The notes beneath the pieces are model-generated. The model was not told where the DNA came from, made no database searches, and worked only from the letters and a program-made list of their open reading frames with translations. A stretch of DNA of 26,372 bases from a virus. The DNA is taken from the IMG/VR virus record IMGVR_UViG_3300009526_001106, positions 1 to 26,372 of that record; one strand, 5' to 3'. A program made the translations under genes and the position numbers. Below, piece by piece: positions 8,015 through 16,745 of the stretch; position 1 is the first letter of the stretch, and each line of letters starts with the position of its first letter.

Positions 8015-8993
8015 ACTAACAGACATAAAAGATGTTCATTTAGAAATTACTAGTAAGTGTCAAGCCAAATGTCCAATGTGTCCTAGAAGAATACAAGGAG
8101 GACCGCTGAATCCTTTTATACATCTTGATGAAATAACACTGGATACATTTAAAAAATGGTTTTCTGAGGACTTTATTAAACAAATAGACAGTATGTTTAT
8201 GTGTGGTAATTTAGGAGATCCTATTGTAAGTAAAGACACATTAGAAATATACAAACATCTACGTAAAACAAATCCTTCTATAAGACTTGCCATGCACACA
8301 AATGGCAGTGCTAGAGATACTGAATGGTGGACGAAATTAGCACATGAAAAAGTAAAAGTAACTTTTGGATTAGATGGGTTGGAAGACACCAATCACTTGT
8401 ATCGTATATCTACAGATTTTAATAAAATCATTGAAAATGCCAAAGCATTTATTGGTGCAGGCGGATTTGCCAAATGGCATATGTTGGTGTTTAAGCACAA
8501 CGAACATCAAGTTGAACAAGCAGAACAAATGAGTAAAGATTTAGGATTTAAAATGTTTTCATCAAAACATACTTCTAGATTTAAAAATGATTATCTACAA
8601 GTTATAGACGAGGAAGGTAAACCTTTACACAAATTAGAACCCACACAAAAAAGTACCAGTATGATTCCGCTAATTGAAAAATCACAAAAAGAAACCACTC
8701 CTACCATTGTGTGTAAAGCAGTGAAAAATAGTCAGTTGTATGTGAGTGCTTGTGGTAATGTTTCGCCATGTTGTTGGTTAGACATGGAATGGATTCCGCC
8801 TATGCAAGAAAGCAGAATAGATTATATGACAAGAATTGGCGAGTTTCCGAATCTAAATAAAAACAGTTTAAAAGAAATCTTTGAAAATGGACACTTTGAC
8901 AAGATAGAACAAACATGGGGTCACACACCATTACAAGAATGTGGCAAACAGTGTGGATCTTTTGATAAACTAGGAGCTCAATTTGAAAGTTAA
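8007..8993 (+). CDS. Radical SAM/SPASM-domain protein
   Basis: The cluster motif is C18-x3-C22-x2-C25 (KCQAKCPMCPRR). In place of GGEP there is CGNLGDP at 66-72, a variant known from other SPASM proteins. The C-terminus has C236, C249, C255, C256, C312 and C316 (VSACGNVSPCCW...ECGKQCG), a typical SPASM auxiliary-cluster set. The chosen ATG gives the 8-nt overlap ATGTATAA with the previous gene. An upstream ATG at 7947 would add 20 Lys-rich residues with no support. At 328 residues it is of normal family size. It follows directly on another radical SAM gene, so the two may work in sequence on one substrate, which is not identifiable. Confidence 0.88.
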   Translation: MYKLTDIKDVHLEITSKCQAKCPMCPRRIQGGPLNPFIHLDEITLDTFKKWFSEDFIKQIDSMFMCGNLGDPIVSKDTLEIYKHLRKTNPSIRLAMHTNGSARDTEWWTKLAHEKVKVTFGLDGLEDTNHLYRISTDFNKIIENAKAFIGAGGFAKWHMLVFKHNEHQVEQAEQMSKDLGFKMFSSKHTSRFKNDYLQVIDEEGKPLHKLEPTQKSTSMIPLIEKSQKETTPTIVCKAVKNSQLYVSACGNVSPCCWLDMEWIPPMQESRIDYMTRIGEFPNLNKNSLKEIFENGHFDKIEQTWGHTPLQECGKQCGSFDKLGAQFES

Positions 8994-9588
8994 TATTACA
9001 GATGTGATGTTTTGGATGGATGCAATTAGACAGTCTGATGATACACATCGTACATTGGAAAGTTTTTGGAAAGGTCAAATCAACAGTAAAGTTTGGTTAA
9101 TAGATTACTTGGAAAAACATCAACAAACACTTCCTTATAACATTTTATTATGTGGCGGTTGGAACGGTGTGTTAGCAACATTATTATTTAATAGTGAATT
9201 AGATATCACTCGAATCGTTAGTATGGATATAGACAGTGAATGCGAACAAGTAGCAAACACAATGAATAAAGATTATGAAATACAAGGAAGATTTCAAGCA
9301 ATTACGTCAGACATGTTGACGTATAAAGATTATAACAAGCACAATCTAATTATTAATACTGTGTGTGAACATATGACACCAACACAATACACTGAATGGT
9401 TGGATAAATTGCCAAACAATAAAAGAATTGTTTTACAAAGCAACGATTTCTTTGACTGTGAAGAACATGTGAATTGTAAAAAGACTCTGGAAGAATTTAA
9501 AAAAGACTGTGGACTTGTTGTTGATTCAAGTGCTTCATTGTCTACAGAAAAATATAACAGGTTTATGATTATAGGGCACAAGAAATAA
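8983..9588 (+). CDS. Small class I SAM-dependent methyltransferase-like protein
   Basis: Residues 53-65 (NILLCGGWNGVLA) match the glycine-rich SAM-binding loop. SMDID at 80-84 fits the acidic residue that contacts the ribose, TSDML at 108-112 the third motif, and LIINTVCEHM at 122-131 the catalytic-strand motif IV. At 201 residues it is a bare Rossmann core. The best start is TTG at 8983, with AGGAGC at 8972-8977 about 5 nt upstream and an 11-nt overlap with the previous gene; the ATG at 9007 is the alternative but is far from any Shine-Dalgarno. Target unknown. It might methylate the product of the radical SAM genes before it, which is only a positional guess. Confidence 0.7.
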   Translation: MKVNITDVMFWMDAIRQSDDTHRTLESFWKGQINSKVWLIDYLEKHQQTLPYNILLCGGWNGVLATLLFNSELDITRIVSMDIDSECEQVANTMNKDYEIQGRFQAITSDMLTYKDYNKHNLIINTVCEHMTPTQYTEWLDKLPNNKRIVLQSNDFFDCEEHVNCKKTLEEFKKDCGLVVDSSASLSTEKYNRFMIIGHKK

Positions 9589-9589
9589 C

Positions 9590-10249
9590 ATGGATACAGC
9601 AACCAAAATTTTTAATAAATTTAAAGACGGCAGTTTGCCTTGGTTAGAACTGGATATAAATTTTATGGAGTATCTAGACGCAAAAGAATTTGATAATGTA
9701 AATGGTCATTATGTAGAGCACAGAGAAGATGAAACTCATAACGGTTGGGAAAGTTGTTGTCTGCATGGATTAGGTGTAGACAAAACAAGAGTAGCAAAAG
9801 AGTATGGTTATGAAGATGAACTGAATGCTCCATATACGTGGACCAGTCTGCAACAAGTTACTCCAACAGCGAAAAAGTTTTGGGAAGACTTTCCAGCAGA
9901 AAAGTACAGTAGAATAAGATTTATGAAATTAAATCCAGGAGGAAAAATAGATTGGCACAATGATGATCCAGGTCATCCGTTACCTGACGACCTTTGTGAA
10001 TATTTAATACCCATAAATGTTGCTGTACTACATCCGCCATCTTGTTACATGGAAGTTAAAGATCATGGAATAGTGCCTTGGGAACACGGCAAAGTATTTT
10101 TAATTAATATACTAAAAGATCATCAAGTAGTAAACAATGCTAACGTTGAAAGAATACACATGATTGCTCAAGCACACATTGGCAACAAAAGAAAACAATT
10201 TAACGAATTATTAGATAGGAGTATTAAAAAATATGGCATTTCAATATGA
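9590..10249 (+). CDS. Aspartyl/asparaginyl beta-hydroxylase-like 2OG-Fe(II) oxygenase
   Basis: The iron-binding triad is visible: H123 and D125 in KIDWHNDDPG and H178 in LKDHQVVNN. R188 (NVERIHMI), ten residues on, fits the 2-oxoglutarate carboxylate contact. The RFMKLNPGG strand before HxD and the HQVxN segment resemble the Asp/Asn beta-hydroxylase family (PF05118), which hydroxylates side chains on proteins; other members act on free amino acids or peptides. At 219 residues it is a single catalytic domain with no targeting signal. It begins 1 nt after the preceding stop. Substrate unknown. Confidence 0.8.
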   Translation: MDTATKIFNKFKDGSLPWLELDINFMEYLDAKEFDNVNGHYVEHREDETHNGWESCCLHGLGVDKTRVAKEYGYEDELNAPYTWTSLQQVTPTAKKFWEDFPAEKYSRIRFMKLNPGGKIDWHNDDPGHPLPDDLCEYLIPINVAVLHPPSCYMEVKDHGIVPWEHGKVFLINILKDHQVVNNANVERIHMIAQAHIGNKRKQFNELLDRSIKKYGISI

Positions 10250-11618
10250 TGCACAGCATAAAAAACATAATATAATTTTTATTCTTGAAAGTAATTTTCA
10301 TGCAATTAAAAATAATTCAGCAAAAGAATTAATTCAAAATATTGTTGAATATCAAATTGGAAAATTAAATGTAATGGGATATGATGTAGTAGTGTCTATA
10401 TCAATAGACGCAACAATAAGCAAAATAATTGATCAATATGATTATGCTGTTGTGTTTACTCCTGACACAGAGTTTCAAGGTGGGTCGTTCTTTACACATC
10501 TGCACAAAATGATTGAACAAGATTTTTACATAGCCGGACACGTTCTAGATAGAAAAGAAGGCTACTACGAACTTCATGAACAATGTTATGTGATTAATTT
10601 AAAGAAACACACAGAATTAGAACTACCACAGATAGGTGAGCTCAAAAGAAACTCAGAACATTTTACCACAGAGCCTATAAGAAGTGATGAAAACTTTCAT
10701 GACGATTATACACCTTTATGGATTAAACCTGGTAATGAACTTAAAACATTCAAACACAAATGGCATGGATGGAATGTTATTAGAACAGCATTGGATAACA
10801 AAGAAAAAATTATAATATTTGATGAGGATTTAAGAATGAGCAAGAAGTGTTATTATGCAGTACACGAAACTGATTTTAATGAAAACAGCAAACAAATTTT
10901 TAAGAAATACAACCAGAGTGCTAATAGATTGTTTTATCCAATCAACACAGAAGAATTACAGTCTGTAAGTACAGGAACTGTTAAACAATTAATTACACCT
11001 GCTAGTGGTCTTAACTGGTTAAAGTATTTGGAAAAACACGGATATGATGCAGAAACTGAAGTTGTGTTTTATGATTGGAATCCCAATGCATTATACTACA
11101 TGGAAGAAATAATAAAAAAGTTCGATGGTGGGGATTATCATAAGTTTTTAGTATCTGTAAATAGACACAAAACACCAGACTGGATAAATTCTAAATTAGA
11201 GATAGCAGAGTATTTTGAAACGGTCAGTCATTTATGGCATATTAAAGACAAAGTTAAATTTAAATTTGTCGAATGTGATCTGTTGAATGAATTCACTATA
11301 ACACCTATAAATCATAAGAATGTTATATTCAACATCAGTAACATCTTTGCTTATGAGCCAACAGTGCCGTTTGTGCCAACCAAACAAAGAGTGTTTAAAC
11401 AGAACCAACTGTTACGGTTATTAAAAGAAAAATACGATAAAATACAGTTAATAGTATCACAACACGCATGGTCAGGTTTTGTGGAATATGATATCGACGC
11501 AGGCTCAGTTCAAGATTTTTACGAAGTTGATATTGAAACATTAAAAGCACCAATGTGGCGTTTTGGAAAAGATTGGGTAAATCCTAAAGATCCGTGGGAG
11601 GAAGATGAAGAAAAATAA
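10233..11618 (+). CDS. Two-domain protein: GT-like N-half fused to methyltransferase-like C-half
   Basis: The N-terminal ~150 residues (NIIFILES, DVVVSISID, YAVVFTPDTEF at 71-81) resemble a GT-A-type Rossmann half with a weak acidic site. Confidence there is low. From about 250, LITPASGLNWLKYL, then VVFYDWN (D281), FVECD (345-349) and NVIFNISN (363-370), follow the motif order of class I SAM methyltransferases. The combination in one 461-residue chain is uncommon. It starts 17 nt inside the oxygenase gene, with TAGGAG about 11 nt upstream, and overlaps the next radical SAM gene by 14 nt. The methyltransferase half is more convincing than the glycosyltransferase half. Confidence 0.55.
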   Translation: MAFQYDAQHKKHNIIFILESNFHAIKNNSAKELIQNIVEYQIGKLNVMGYDVVVSISIDATISKIIDQYDYAVVFTPDTEFQGGSFFTHLHKMIEQDFYIAGHVLDRKEGYYELHEQCYVINLKKHTELELPQIGELKRNSEHFTTEPIRSDENFHDDYTPLWIKPGNELKTFKHKWHGWNVIRTALDNKEKIIIFDEDLRMSKKCYYAVHETDFNENSKQIFKKYNQSANRLFYPINTEELQSVSTGTVKQLITPASGLNWLKYLEKHGYDAETEVVFYDWNPNALYYMEEIIKKFDGGDYHKFLVSVNRHKTPDWINSKLEIAEYFETVSHLWHIKDKVKFKFVECDLLNEFTITPINHKNVIFNISNIFAYEPTVPFVPTKQRVFKQNQLLRLLKEKYDKIQLIVSQHAWSGFVEYDIDAGSVQDFYEVDIETLKAPMWRFGKDWVNPKDPWEEDEEK

Positions 11619-12879
11619 GAACAGTTGTACCTTTTGTATGCACCCTTTTACAGGATTGGCTACTAGAGAAGATGGAGCAATTAAGGTGTGTTGTCGCAGT
11701 CTTCCTATTGCTAATATAAAAGATATGAGTTTGGAAGAAGCATGGAACTCAGACAAAATGAAAGATGTAAGACGTCAGGTATTAAATGATGAACGTCCAG
11801 ATGTGTGTGAACCTTGTTTTGATTTAGAAGACCAAGGAGTCCAAAGCCTACGTCAAAGACATATCACTGATTCGTCTCCAGAATCTAGAATTAATTTATA
11901 CCCAAATGCATTAGATACACTTAACGATGATTATTCAATGCCGTTTGAACTACCCACAATAGAGATTAAAGTTAATAACTTATGTAATTTAAAATGCAGA
12001 ATGTGTAATCCTTTAGATTCTACACAATGGAAAGATTGGAATGCTATTGTTGATCATTATAAAAAAGAAGGAAACTATCTAGTAGATGCTGTTGAAAGTT
12101 TAGGTTTAACCAAAGCACCTTATGTGGGAATATTTGAAGACAAAGATCACTTTTGGGATAATTTAGAAAAACTACTGCCGCACTTTAGACGTGTGGAATT
12201 TGCTGGAGGAGAACCTTTAATGGATCCTGTACACTATAAAATACTAGATTTATTATCTAAAAATGGAGATAATATTGAAATTAAGTATGCCACAAATGGA
12301 ACTAAACTAGGCATTAAAGGTGGAAGAACTGTGCATGATTATTGGCCCAAGTTTAAAAGTGTTGCTGTGAATGTTAGTATAGATGGGTTACACGACACAT
12401 ATGAATATATTAGAGGCAATGGTAAATTTTCAGATGTTGAATACAATATTAAAGAAATGAAAAAAATTAAAACAGTTAGTAGAATAGTAGGTGCATTTAC
12501 TGTACAAGCAAACAACATAATGCAGATAGACAAAGTTATAGATTATTTTTTAAGAGAGATGAAGATTGTGTTTTACAGTCACAGAGTGAGTTATCCTAGA
12601 GCATTATCGGCACAAGTGTTGCCCAAAGCATTGAAAGATCAAGTGGTTGCAAAACTAGAAGCAATGAAACCTAAAATAAAAGATTATGAAATAGTAAAAC
12701 AACACCCAATATTAGAAAAAATTACACAACAACAAATACAAGACAACATAAACTTTTTACAAGCAAAAGACCTAAATGAATATTGGCTAGATTGTGTAGA
12801 CTTTAATAGAAAACTTGATCTTACAAGAAACCAAGGACCGTTTGAAAAAATCAATCCGGAGTTTCGAGATTATGTTTAA
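11605..12879 (+). CDS. Radical SAM protein with N-terminal twitch/SPASM-like domain
   Basis: The domain order is permuted. A cysteine-rich auxiliary-cluster-like domain comes first (C8, C11, C29, C30, C68, C71; SCTFCMHP, VCCRSL, VCEPCF). The radical SAM core follows, with C127-x3-C131-x2-C134 (LCNLKCRMC) and AGGEP at 200-204. This is the N-terminal-twitch radical SAM architecture known from phage and marine genomes, with no firm substrate. The start follows GGGAGG at 11596-11601 and overlaps the previous gene by 14 nt. It overlaps the next radical SAM gene by ATGTTTAA. The same two-gene order recurs in mirror image on the minus strand at 16135-13758. Confidence 0.88.
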   Translation: MKKNKNSCTFCMHPFTGLATREDGAIKVCCRSLPIANIKDMSLEEAWNSDKMKDVRRQVLNDERPDVCEPCFDLEDQGVQSLRQRHITDSSPESRINLYPNALDTLNDDYSMPFELPTIEIKVNNLCNLKCRMCNPLDSTQWKDWNAIVDHYKKEGNYLVDAVESLGLTKAPYVGIFEDKDHFWDNLEKLLPHFRRVEFAGGEPLMDPVHYKILDLLSKNGDNIEIKYATNGTKLGIKGGRTVHDYWPKFKSVAVNVSIDGLHDTYEYIRGNGKFSDVEYNIKEMKKIKTVSRIVGAFTVQANNIMQIDKVIDYFLREMKIVFYSHRVSYPRALSAQVLPKALKDQVVAKLEAMKPKIKDYEIVKQHPILEKITQQQIQDNINFLQAKDLNEYWLDCVDFNRKLDLTRNQGPFEKINPEFRDYV

Positions 12880-13768
12880 GGTAGAGCATTTATATCCACA
12901 CATTAAACAAAGTGTAAAGGTTGAATGGAACCTTGGTAAAAGATGTAATTACGATTGTTCTTACTGTCCAGCAGTGATACATGACAACACAAGTCCACAC
13001 ACAGACATCAACATATTAAAAAATGCTGTGGACGAACTTTCTAAAATCAACAACATAAGAATAAGTTTTACAGGTGGAGAACCATGTGTACATCCAAAAA
13101 TTTTAGATCTGTTGGAGTATGCTAAACCAAAAGTGTCATGGTTAAATGTAACTACAAATGGTACAAGGACTGCTGAATTCTACATAGATATTTTGGATAG
13201 ATTGATAAACCATATTGTGTTCTCTGTACACTTTGAATATGACTACCAAAAAGTAATAGAAACAGTTTTAAACGTCGCACAACACACAAAAAATAAAAAT
13301 ATACTAGTGCATATGATGATGTTACCAGGGCATTTAGATGACGTCTCTGACGCTTGTAGACGCCTGAAAGAAGCAGGAATAAACTATGCTCTACGACCAA
13401 TTCGTTGGACTGAAACACATGATGTTTTTGAAGACATGGAACGTTATTCTGCAGATGAAAAAGATTTTTTGGTAACACAAAATCATAATCCTCCACACAA
13501 CACAATGATAGATGAAACTGAATCTTGTAACACTAACGACTTGTTGATCGCAAAAACAAATCAATTCAAAGGGTGGAAATGTAATGCTGGATTAGAAAGT
13601 TTAATGATTAACTGGGACGGAGAAGTTCACAGAGCCACTTGCAGAGTGGGAGGTCCTATTGGAAACATCTATGAAGGAACTTTTGCACAACCTACAGAAG
13701 CAATCGACTGTACACGTGAATGGTGTACGTGTGCCGCAGATATCAATATAACTAAATCTAAAGTTTAA
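12872..13768 (+). CDS. Radical SAM protein with C-terminal SPASM-like cysteines
   Basis: A 298-residue protein with an intact C25-x3-C29-x2-C32 (KRCNYDCSYCP) and TGGEP at 67-71. The C-terminal cysteines C237, C257, C280, C285 and C287 (WKCNAG...TCRVG...CTREWCTC) match the patterns in the genes at 6926 and 13758. The ATG at 12872 forms an 8-nt overlap (ATGTTTAA) with the upstream N-twitch gene and has GGAG 10 nt upstream. An earlier ATG at 12815 would overlap by 65 nt and adds no conserved sequence. It converges with the minus-strand gene ending at 13758, the coding regions overlapping by 11 nt. Probably works with the N-twitch protein. Substrate unknown. Confidence 0.87.
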   Translation: MFKVEHLYPHIKQSVKVEWNLGKRCNYDCSYCPAVIHDNTSPHTDINILKNAVDELSKINNIRISFTGGEPCVHPKILDLLEYAKPKVSWLNVTTNGTRTAEFYIDILDRLINHIVFSVHFEYDYQKVIETVLNVAQHTKNKNILVHMMMLPGHLDDVSDACRRLKEAGINYALRPIRWTETHDVFEDMERYSADEKDFLVTQNHNPPHNTMIDETESCNTNDLLIAKTNQFKGWKCNAGLESLMINWDGEVHRATCRVGGPIGNIYEGTFAQPTEAIDCTREWCTCAADINITKSKV

Positions 13769-14720
13769 CTTTATCCAACAAACTTTCAGGCTGACACATA
13801 CAAGTGTTACGTTTGTCGCATATTTTCGGTTTAATGTCGGGATTGAATTTTGTCACAAAGTCTGGATCATATATATTATAATTTTCAAATAATTTAGTTC
13901 TACAAGCACTTGTGATTAGACCAGCAGGGTCTATCATCATACTGTCCACTCCTATATTACACATCCAGCCTCGGAAATCATTTTGTTTGTTTAACACCAA
14001 CCAGTTACGATTAACTTTTTTTGAAGATCCATCTTCAAATTTAACAGTGGGTTCGCTTTTCAAATGTTTTCTGTGTGTCCATAGATACCATAGACTAGGT
14101 CTTCTTTTTGTAGGTTTGGCAACAAATGCTTTTTGTTCTTCTGTGTAATTGATTGTTTTGTGCATAACTTCCATAGCACTTATAAACCAATCATACTTAC
14201 TTTGTTTAAATTTATTGATCAAACCTAAACACACGTCCCATTGTGTAGGATCCATTAAAACCATTGCGTTAGGACTTCTATCCAGTTCGTGCAGTGTGTC
14301 TGCCACTTCAATAAAGTGAGGCACATCAATCTGTTTCCAATGAGCACTTAATAAAATTTTATCAAACACTTCTCCGTACTTACGCCACCATCTCACAGTT
14401 CTGCTTCCATTGGAACTGATTGTGATGTATGAAGGTATTGTTTTTCTAATTTCTGTAACAAATTCTCCCAGTCTAGGCCACAATGTAGGTTCTCCTCCCA
14501 CAATGTGTAATTCAAGTTTTGTTTTGCCAATTGCTTTGTATTTTTCAAATAGATGTTTAAAGTTCAACACCAATTGATCCATGTCGTCGGTCCATCTGTG
14601 AGTACCTTCATGTGAACCTTCGAAACAATACCAACTAGAGAAATTACAAGTATTACCTATCATAAATTCGATACGCAACACTTCTTTAGGTTGAGGATTC
14701 CATACTTGTACTACGTTCAT
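13758..14720 (-). CDS. Radical SAM-family protein with Cys-to-Ser change in the cluster motif
   Basis: A 320-residue paralogue of the genes at 6926 and 12872. VGGEP (74-78) and the C-terminal cysteines C254, C273, C301, C307 and C309 (WMCNIG...ACR...CDKRNTCMC) are kept. The cluster motif reads C25-N-F-S-S29-W-Y-C32, so the central cysteine is serine. The codon is AGT (plus-strand act at 14634-14636), one base from TGT. Canonical radical SAM enzymes need all three cysteines, so the protein may be inactive, altered, or a sequencing/assembly error. The frame is open over its full length and overlaps the upstream N-twitch gene by ATGA. Confidence 0.85.
   Translation of the reverse strand: MNVVQVWNPQPKEVLRIEFMIGNTCNFSSWYCFEGSHEGTHRWTDDMDQLVLNFKHLFEKYKAIGKTKLELHIVGGEPTLWPRLGEFVTEIRKTIPSYITISSNGSRTVRWWRKYGEVFDKILLSAHWKQIDVPHFIEVADTLHELDRSPNAMVLMDPTQWDVCLGLINKFKQSKYDWFISAMEVMHKTINYTEEQKAFVAKPTKRRPSLWYLWTHRKHLKSEPTVKFEDGSSKKVNRNWLVLNKQNDFRGWMCNIGVDSMMIDPAGLITSACRTKLFENYNIYDPDFVTKFNPDIKPKICDKRNTCMCQPESLLDKVKL
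13760..13772. repeat. Short palindrome at convergent gene ends
   Basis: AAAGTTTAACTTT is a perfect palindrome around a central T and lies across the two convergent stop codons. The 6-bp A/T-rich arms are too weak for a confident terminator and there is no clear T-run. It may simply reflect both genes ending in Lys-Val codons. Confidence 0.25.
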
Positions 14721-16135
14721 AATAAATGTTTTAACTCCGGAAATACTGTTGCGGCTTCTAAACCACGTATTGCATCTAGTTTGTTTACATATTCTTTAAA
14801 GCCTGGAAGTAAATGACTGTGATCATTTTGATTCATATGTTTAAGTACAGCCTCCCAACGACGCCATCCATATGGATTATGTTTCCAATAGTCGTCATCC
14901 TGTCTATAATTTTTCCATAACCAATCTTTAAAGTCCATAAATTTTTCTTCAACTTCTTGCTTATCTTCTTTGGGTAATATTTGAATACTTAAGAAAGTAG
15001 GAATATACAACAAGTGCATATTAACCAAGCCACCGCCCATCTGTACATCTCCAGGCACTGTGCCTGCATTTAATTTTTTAAATCCACTTTCCACTTTCCA
15101 CTTCATGAAGTCTGGTAAGTGTTTTATGTTAAAAATTTGTATTGCTGTTGCCAAACTGGTTTGTATATTGTCTGGTGTATTGTCCAGCATGTGTAAAGTT
15201 TTTTCTACTGTTTTAAAATCTGTAGGATAACGTATGTACTCGTCACGTTTACCCATTGCATCCATGCTGACAGCAAATTTAACTTTTCTAAATTTACTCC
15301 ACAACTGAATTAAGTCTTCATCCACTAACAATCCGTTTGAGTTGTAACGCAACAATATCTTATCTTGATAGCCTTGTCTAATAATTTCTTCTATAAACAT
15401 TTTGTGTTCCTTGATCATCAGAGGTTCCCCTCCTGCAAAGTACACCTGTTTCAAGTTAGGAATCTGTGCATACATCTCTTGCCAAAATGTATCTTTTTCA
15501 TGCCACTTGTTGTTGAATTCTTTTTTATTCCATTGTAATTGATCTTTTACATTTTTATCTTTCAATTGAGGCATTAACTGTTGCCAATCTTTAACCCATT
15601 TAGAACTGTCATGTGGCGAACACATCACACATTTTATATTACAAGTGTGTCCTAATCTTAGATCCAAATACATTAATTGTTCTGGCACTGTGCCATCTTC
15701 TTTGGTTTGTTTTAACAGTTCAGGAATGTCTACACCATCTTTGTACCATGTGCCTGTTTCCCATATACGTTTTGAAACTACACCCACCTTTTCTTCTTGA
15801 AAACATTTACGACAACTATTAGGTACGTTACCTTTCATCATAGTTGTACGCACAGACTTCATGTAGTCGTTGTTCCATGCCTCCATAGGAGTATGTTTGC
15901 CAAAGTTTGCAGGTTTGCCATCTTCCATTTTTACAAGACCAACTTCGTGGTCGGAACCAGCGCCGCTGGCATTTGCTGAACAACACAATCTCATATCTCC
16001 ATTGGGTCTGGTAGCAAAGTGTATCCATGGTAGAATACAAAATGTAGAACTGCCTGATACAGATTCAAGTTCTTTTTGCCATTTACCCAACTGGGTATCT
16101 TTAGGATTCTGCCAATATTCGTTATGGTCTGTCAT
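14717..16135 (-). CDS. Radical SAM protein with N-terminal twitch/SPASM-like domain
   Basis: Same architecture as the gene at 11605: N-terminal cysteines C33, C51, C52, C108, C111 (TFCILPW, RLCCSAN, SCRKCF), then a radical SAM core with C165-x3-C169-x2-C172 (HTCNIKCVMC) and AGGEP at 234-238. At 472 residues it is about 48 longer, mostly N-terminal and linker. The shared CxxP(W/F)-CC-EAWN-CxxCF order makes the two clear paralogues. The start has TAGGAG 5 nt upstream and overlaps the SGNH gene by 14 nt. It is translated before the Ser-variant radical SAM gene, mirroring the plus-strand pair. Confidence 0.88.
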   Translation of the reverse strand: MTDHNEYWQNPKDTQLGKWQKELESVSGSSTFCILPWIHFATRPNGDMRLCCSANASGAGSDHEVGLVKMEDGKPANFGKHTPMEAWNNDYMKSVRTTMMKGNVPNSCRKCFQEEKVGVVSKRIWETGTWYKDGVDIPELLKQTKEDGTVPEQLMYLDLRLGHTCNIKCVMCSPHDSSKWVKDWQQLMPQLKDKNVKDQLQWNKKEFNNKWHEKDTFWQEMYAQIPNLKQVYFAGGEPLMIKEHKMFIEEIIRQGYQDKILLRYNSNGLLVDEDLIQLWSKFRKVKFAVSMDAMGKRDEYIRYPTDFKTVEKTLHMLDNTPDNIQTSLATAIQIFNIKHLPDFMKWKVESGFKKLNAGTVPGDVQMGGGLVNMHLLYIPTFLSIQILPKEDKQEVEEKFMDFKDWLWKNYRQDDDYWKHNPYGWRRWEAVLKHMNQNDHSHLLPGFKEYVNKLDAIRGLEAATVFPELKHLL

Positions 16136-16745
16136 TTAATCTCCTATATATTGAATCACACAACAGTTGATTACTTTTTATACCCGGGTGCATGTCATCT
16201 GTTGCTGTGTCCAAGTACACAATACCATCGCTATGATAGTTTTCTACTTGAATAAAATCTAATTTGTTTTTGTTTAATTCTTCAGGTGTTGCAGGATAAT
16301 GAATATAATCCACTCCTTGTTTTTGTAGATGTAAGTCTGCATGTTGTATATTGAACCAACTTTTCATTGCATAATCTTTTTCACTCAAATACTCTGCCCA
16401 TTTGCGTTCTTGATGTGTTTTTGCCCAAGGACCTAATCTATCTCTAAAGAAAGGAAACTTGTGAGGGAAATTAAACAACATATCCCTAACAAAATGTGTC
16501 CACATGATAACCACAGTATCATCTGACTTATAATCAAATTTTAATACATTGTACAATATTTCTGTGTTGCTTGAACCTGGAAAAGATTCGTTAACACATT
16601 CAACTTTCATTTTGTCTGCCAACAAACTTGACCAACCCAATTTGCTAGGTTTTAAATTGTGCAGTTTATCAAACATCCAATTGTTACAGTCAGGTAATCC
16701 TGTACCATAAGCATAAGAACAACCAAACGTTATCAGTCTTGACAT
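16122..16745 (-). CDS. SGNH/GDSL-type hydrolase-like protein
   Basis: A 207-residue protein. FGCSYAYGTG at 7-16 is the block I motif with the likely nucleophile S10, and D183-D-M-H186 followed by PGIKSN is the block V DxxH motif that supplies Asp and His. SGNH enzymes cleave or transfer acyl or acetyl esters on sugars, lipids or peptides. No signal peptide is visible, so it should act in the cytoplasm. The chosen ATG at 16745 has GGGGAG 8 nt upstream; an ATG at 16760 would add five residues but overlaps that site. It lies between a PP-loop ATPase and radical SAM genes. It could trim an acyl group from an island product, which is inference. Confidence 0.7.
   Translation of the reverse strand: MSRLITFGCSYAYGTGLPDCNNWMFDKLHNLKPSKLGWSSLLADKMKVECVNESFPGSSNTEILYNVLKFDYKSDDTVVIMWTHFVRDMLFNFPHKFPFFRDRLGPWAKTHQERKWAEYLSEKDYAMKSWFNIQHADLHLQKQGVDYIHYPATPEELNKNKLDFIQVENYHSDGIVYLDTATDDMHPGIKSNQLLCDSIYRRLNDRP

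Noticed and set aside
12815-12871. Upstream ATG extending the radical SAM gene at 12872 by 19 residues
   Set aside because: It lies deep inside the N-twitch gene without a ribosome-binding site at the right distance. The ATG at 12872 has GGAG and the ATGTTTAA overlap.
13758-13772. Intrinsic terminator at the convergent junction
   Set aside because: The palindrome has 6-bp AT-rich arms and no T-run. It may be an accident of the two gene ends.
13912-16139. Plus-strand open frames opposite the two minus-strand radical SAM genes
   Set aside because: They are shadows with unusual composition (Leu-, Cys- and His-rich), no ribosome-binding sites, and overlap strongly supported genes.
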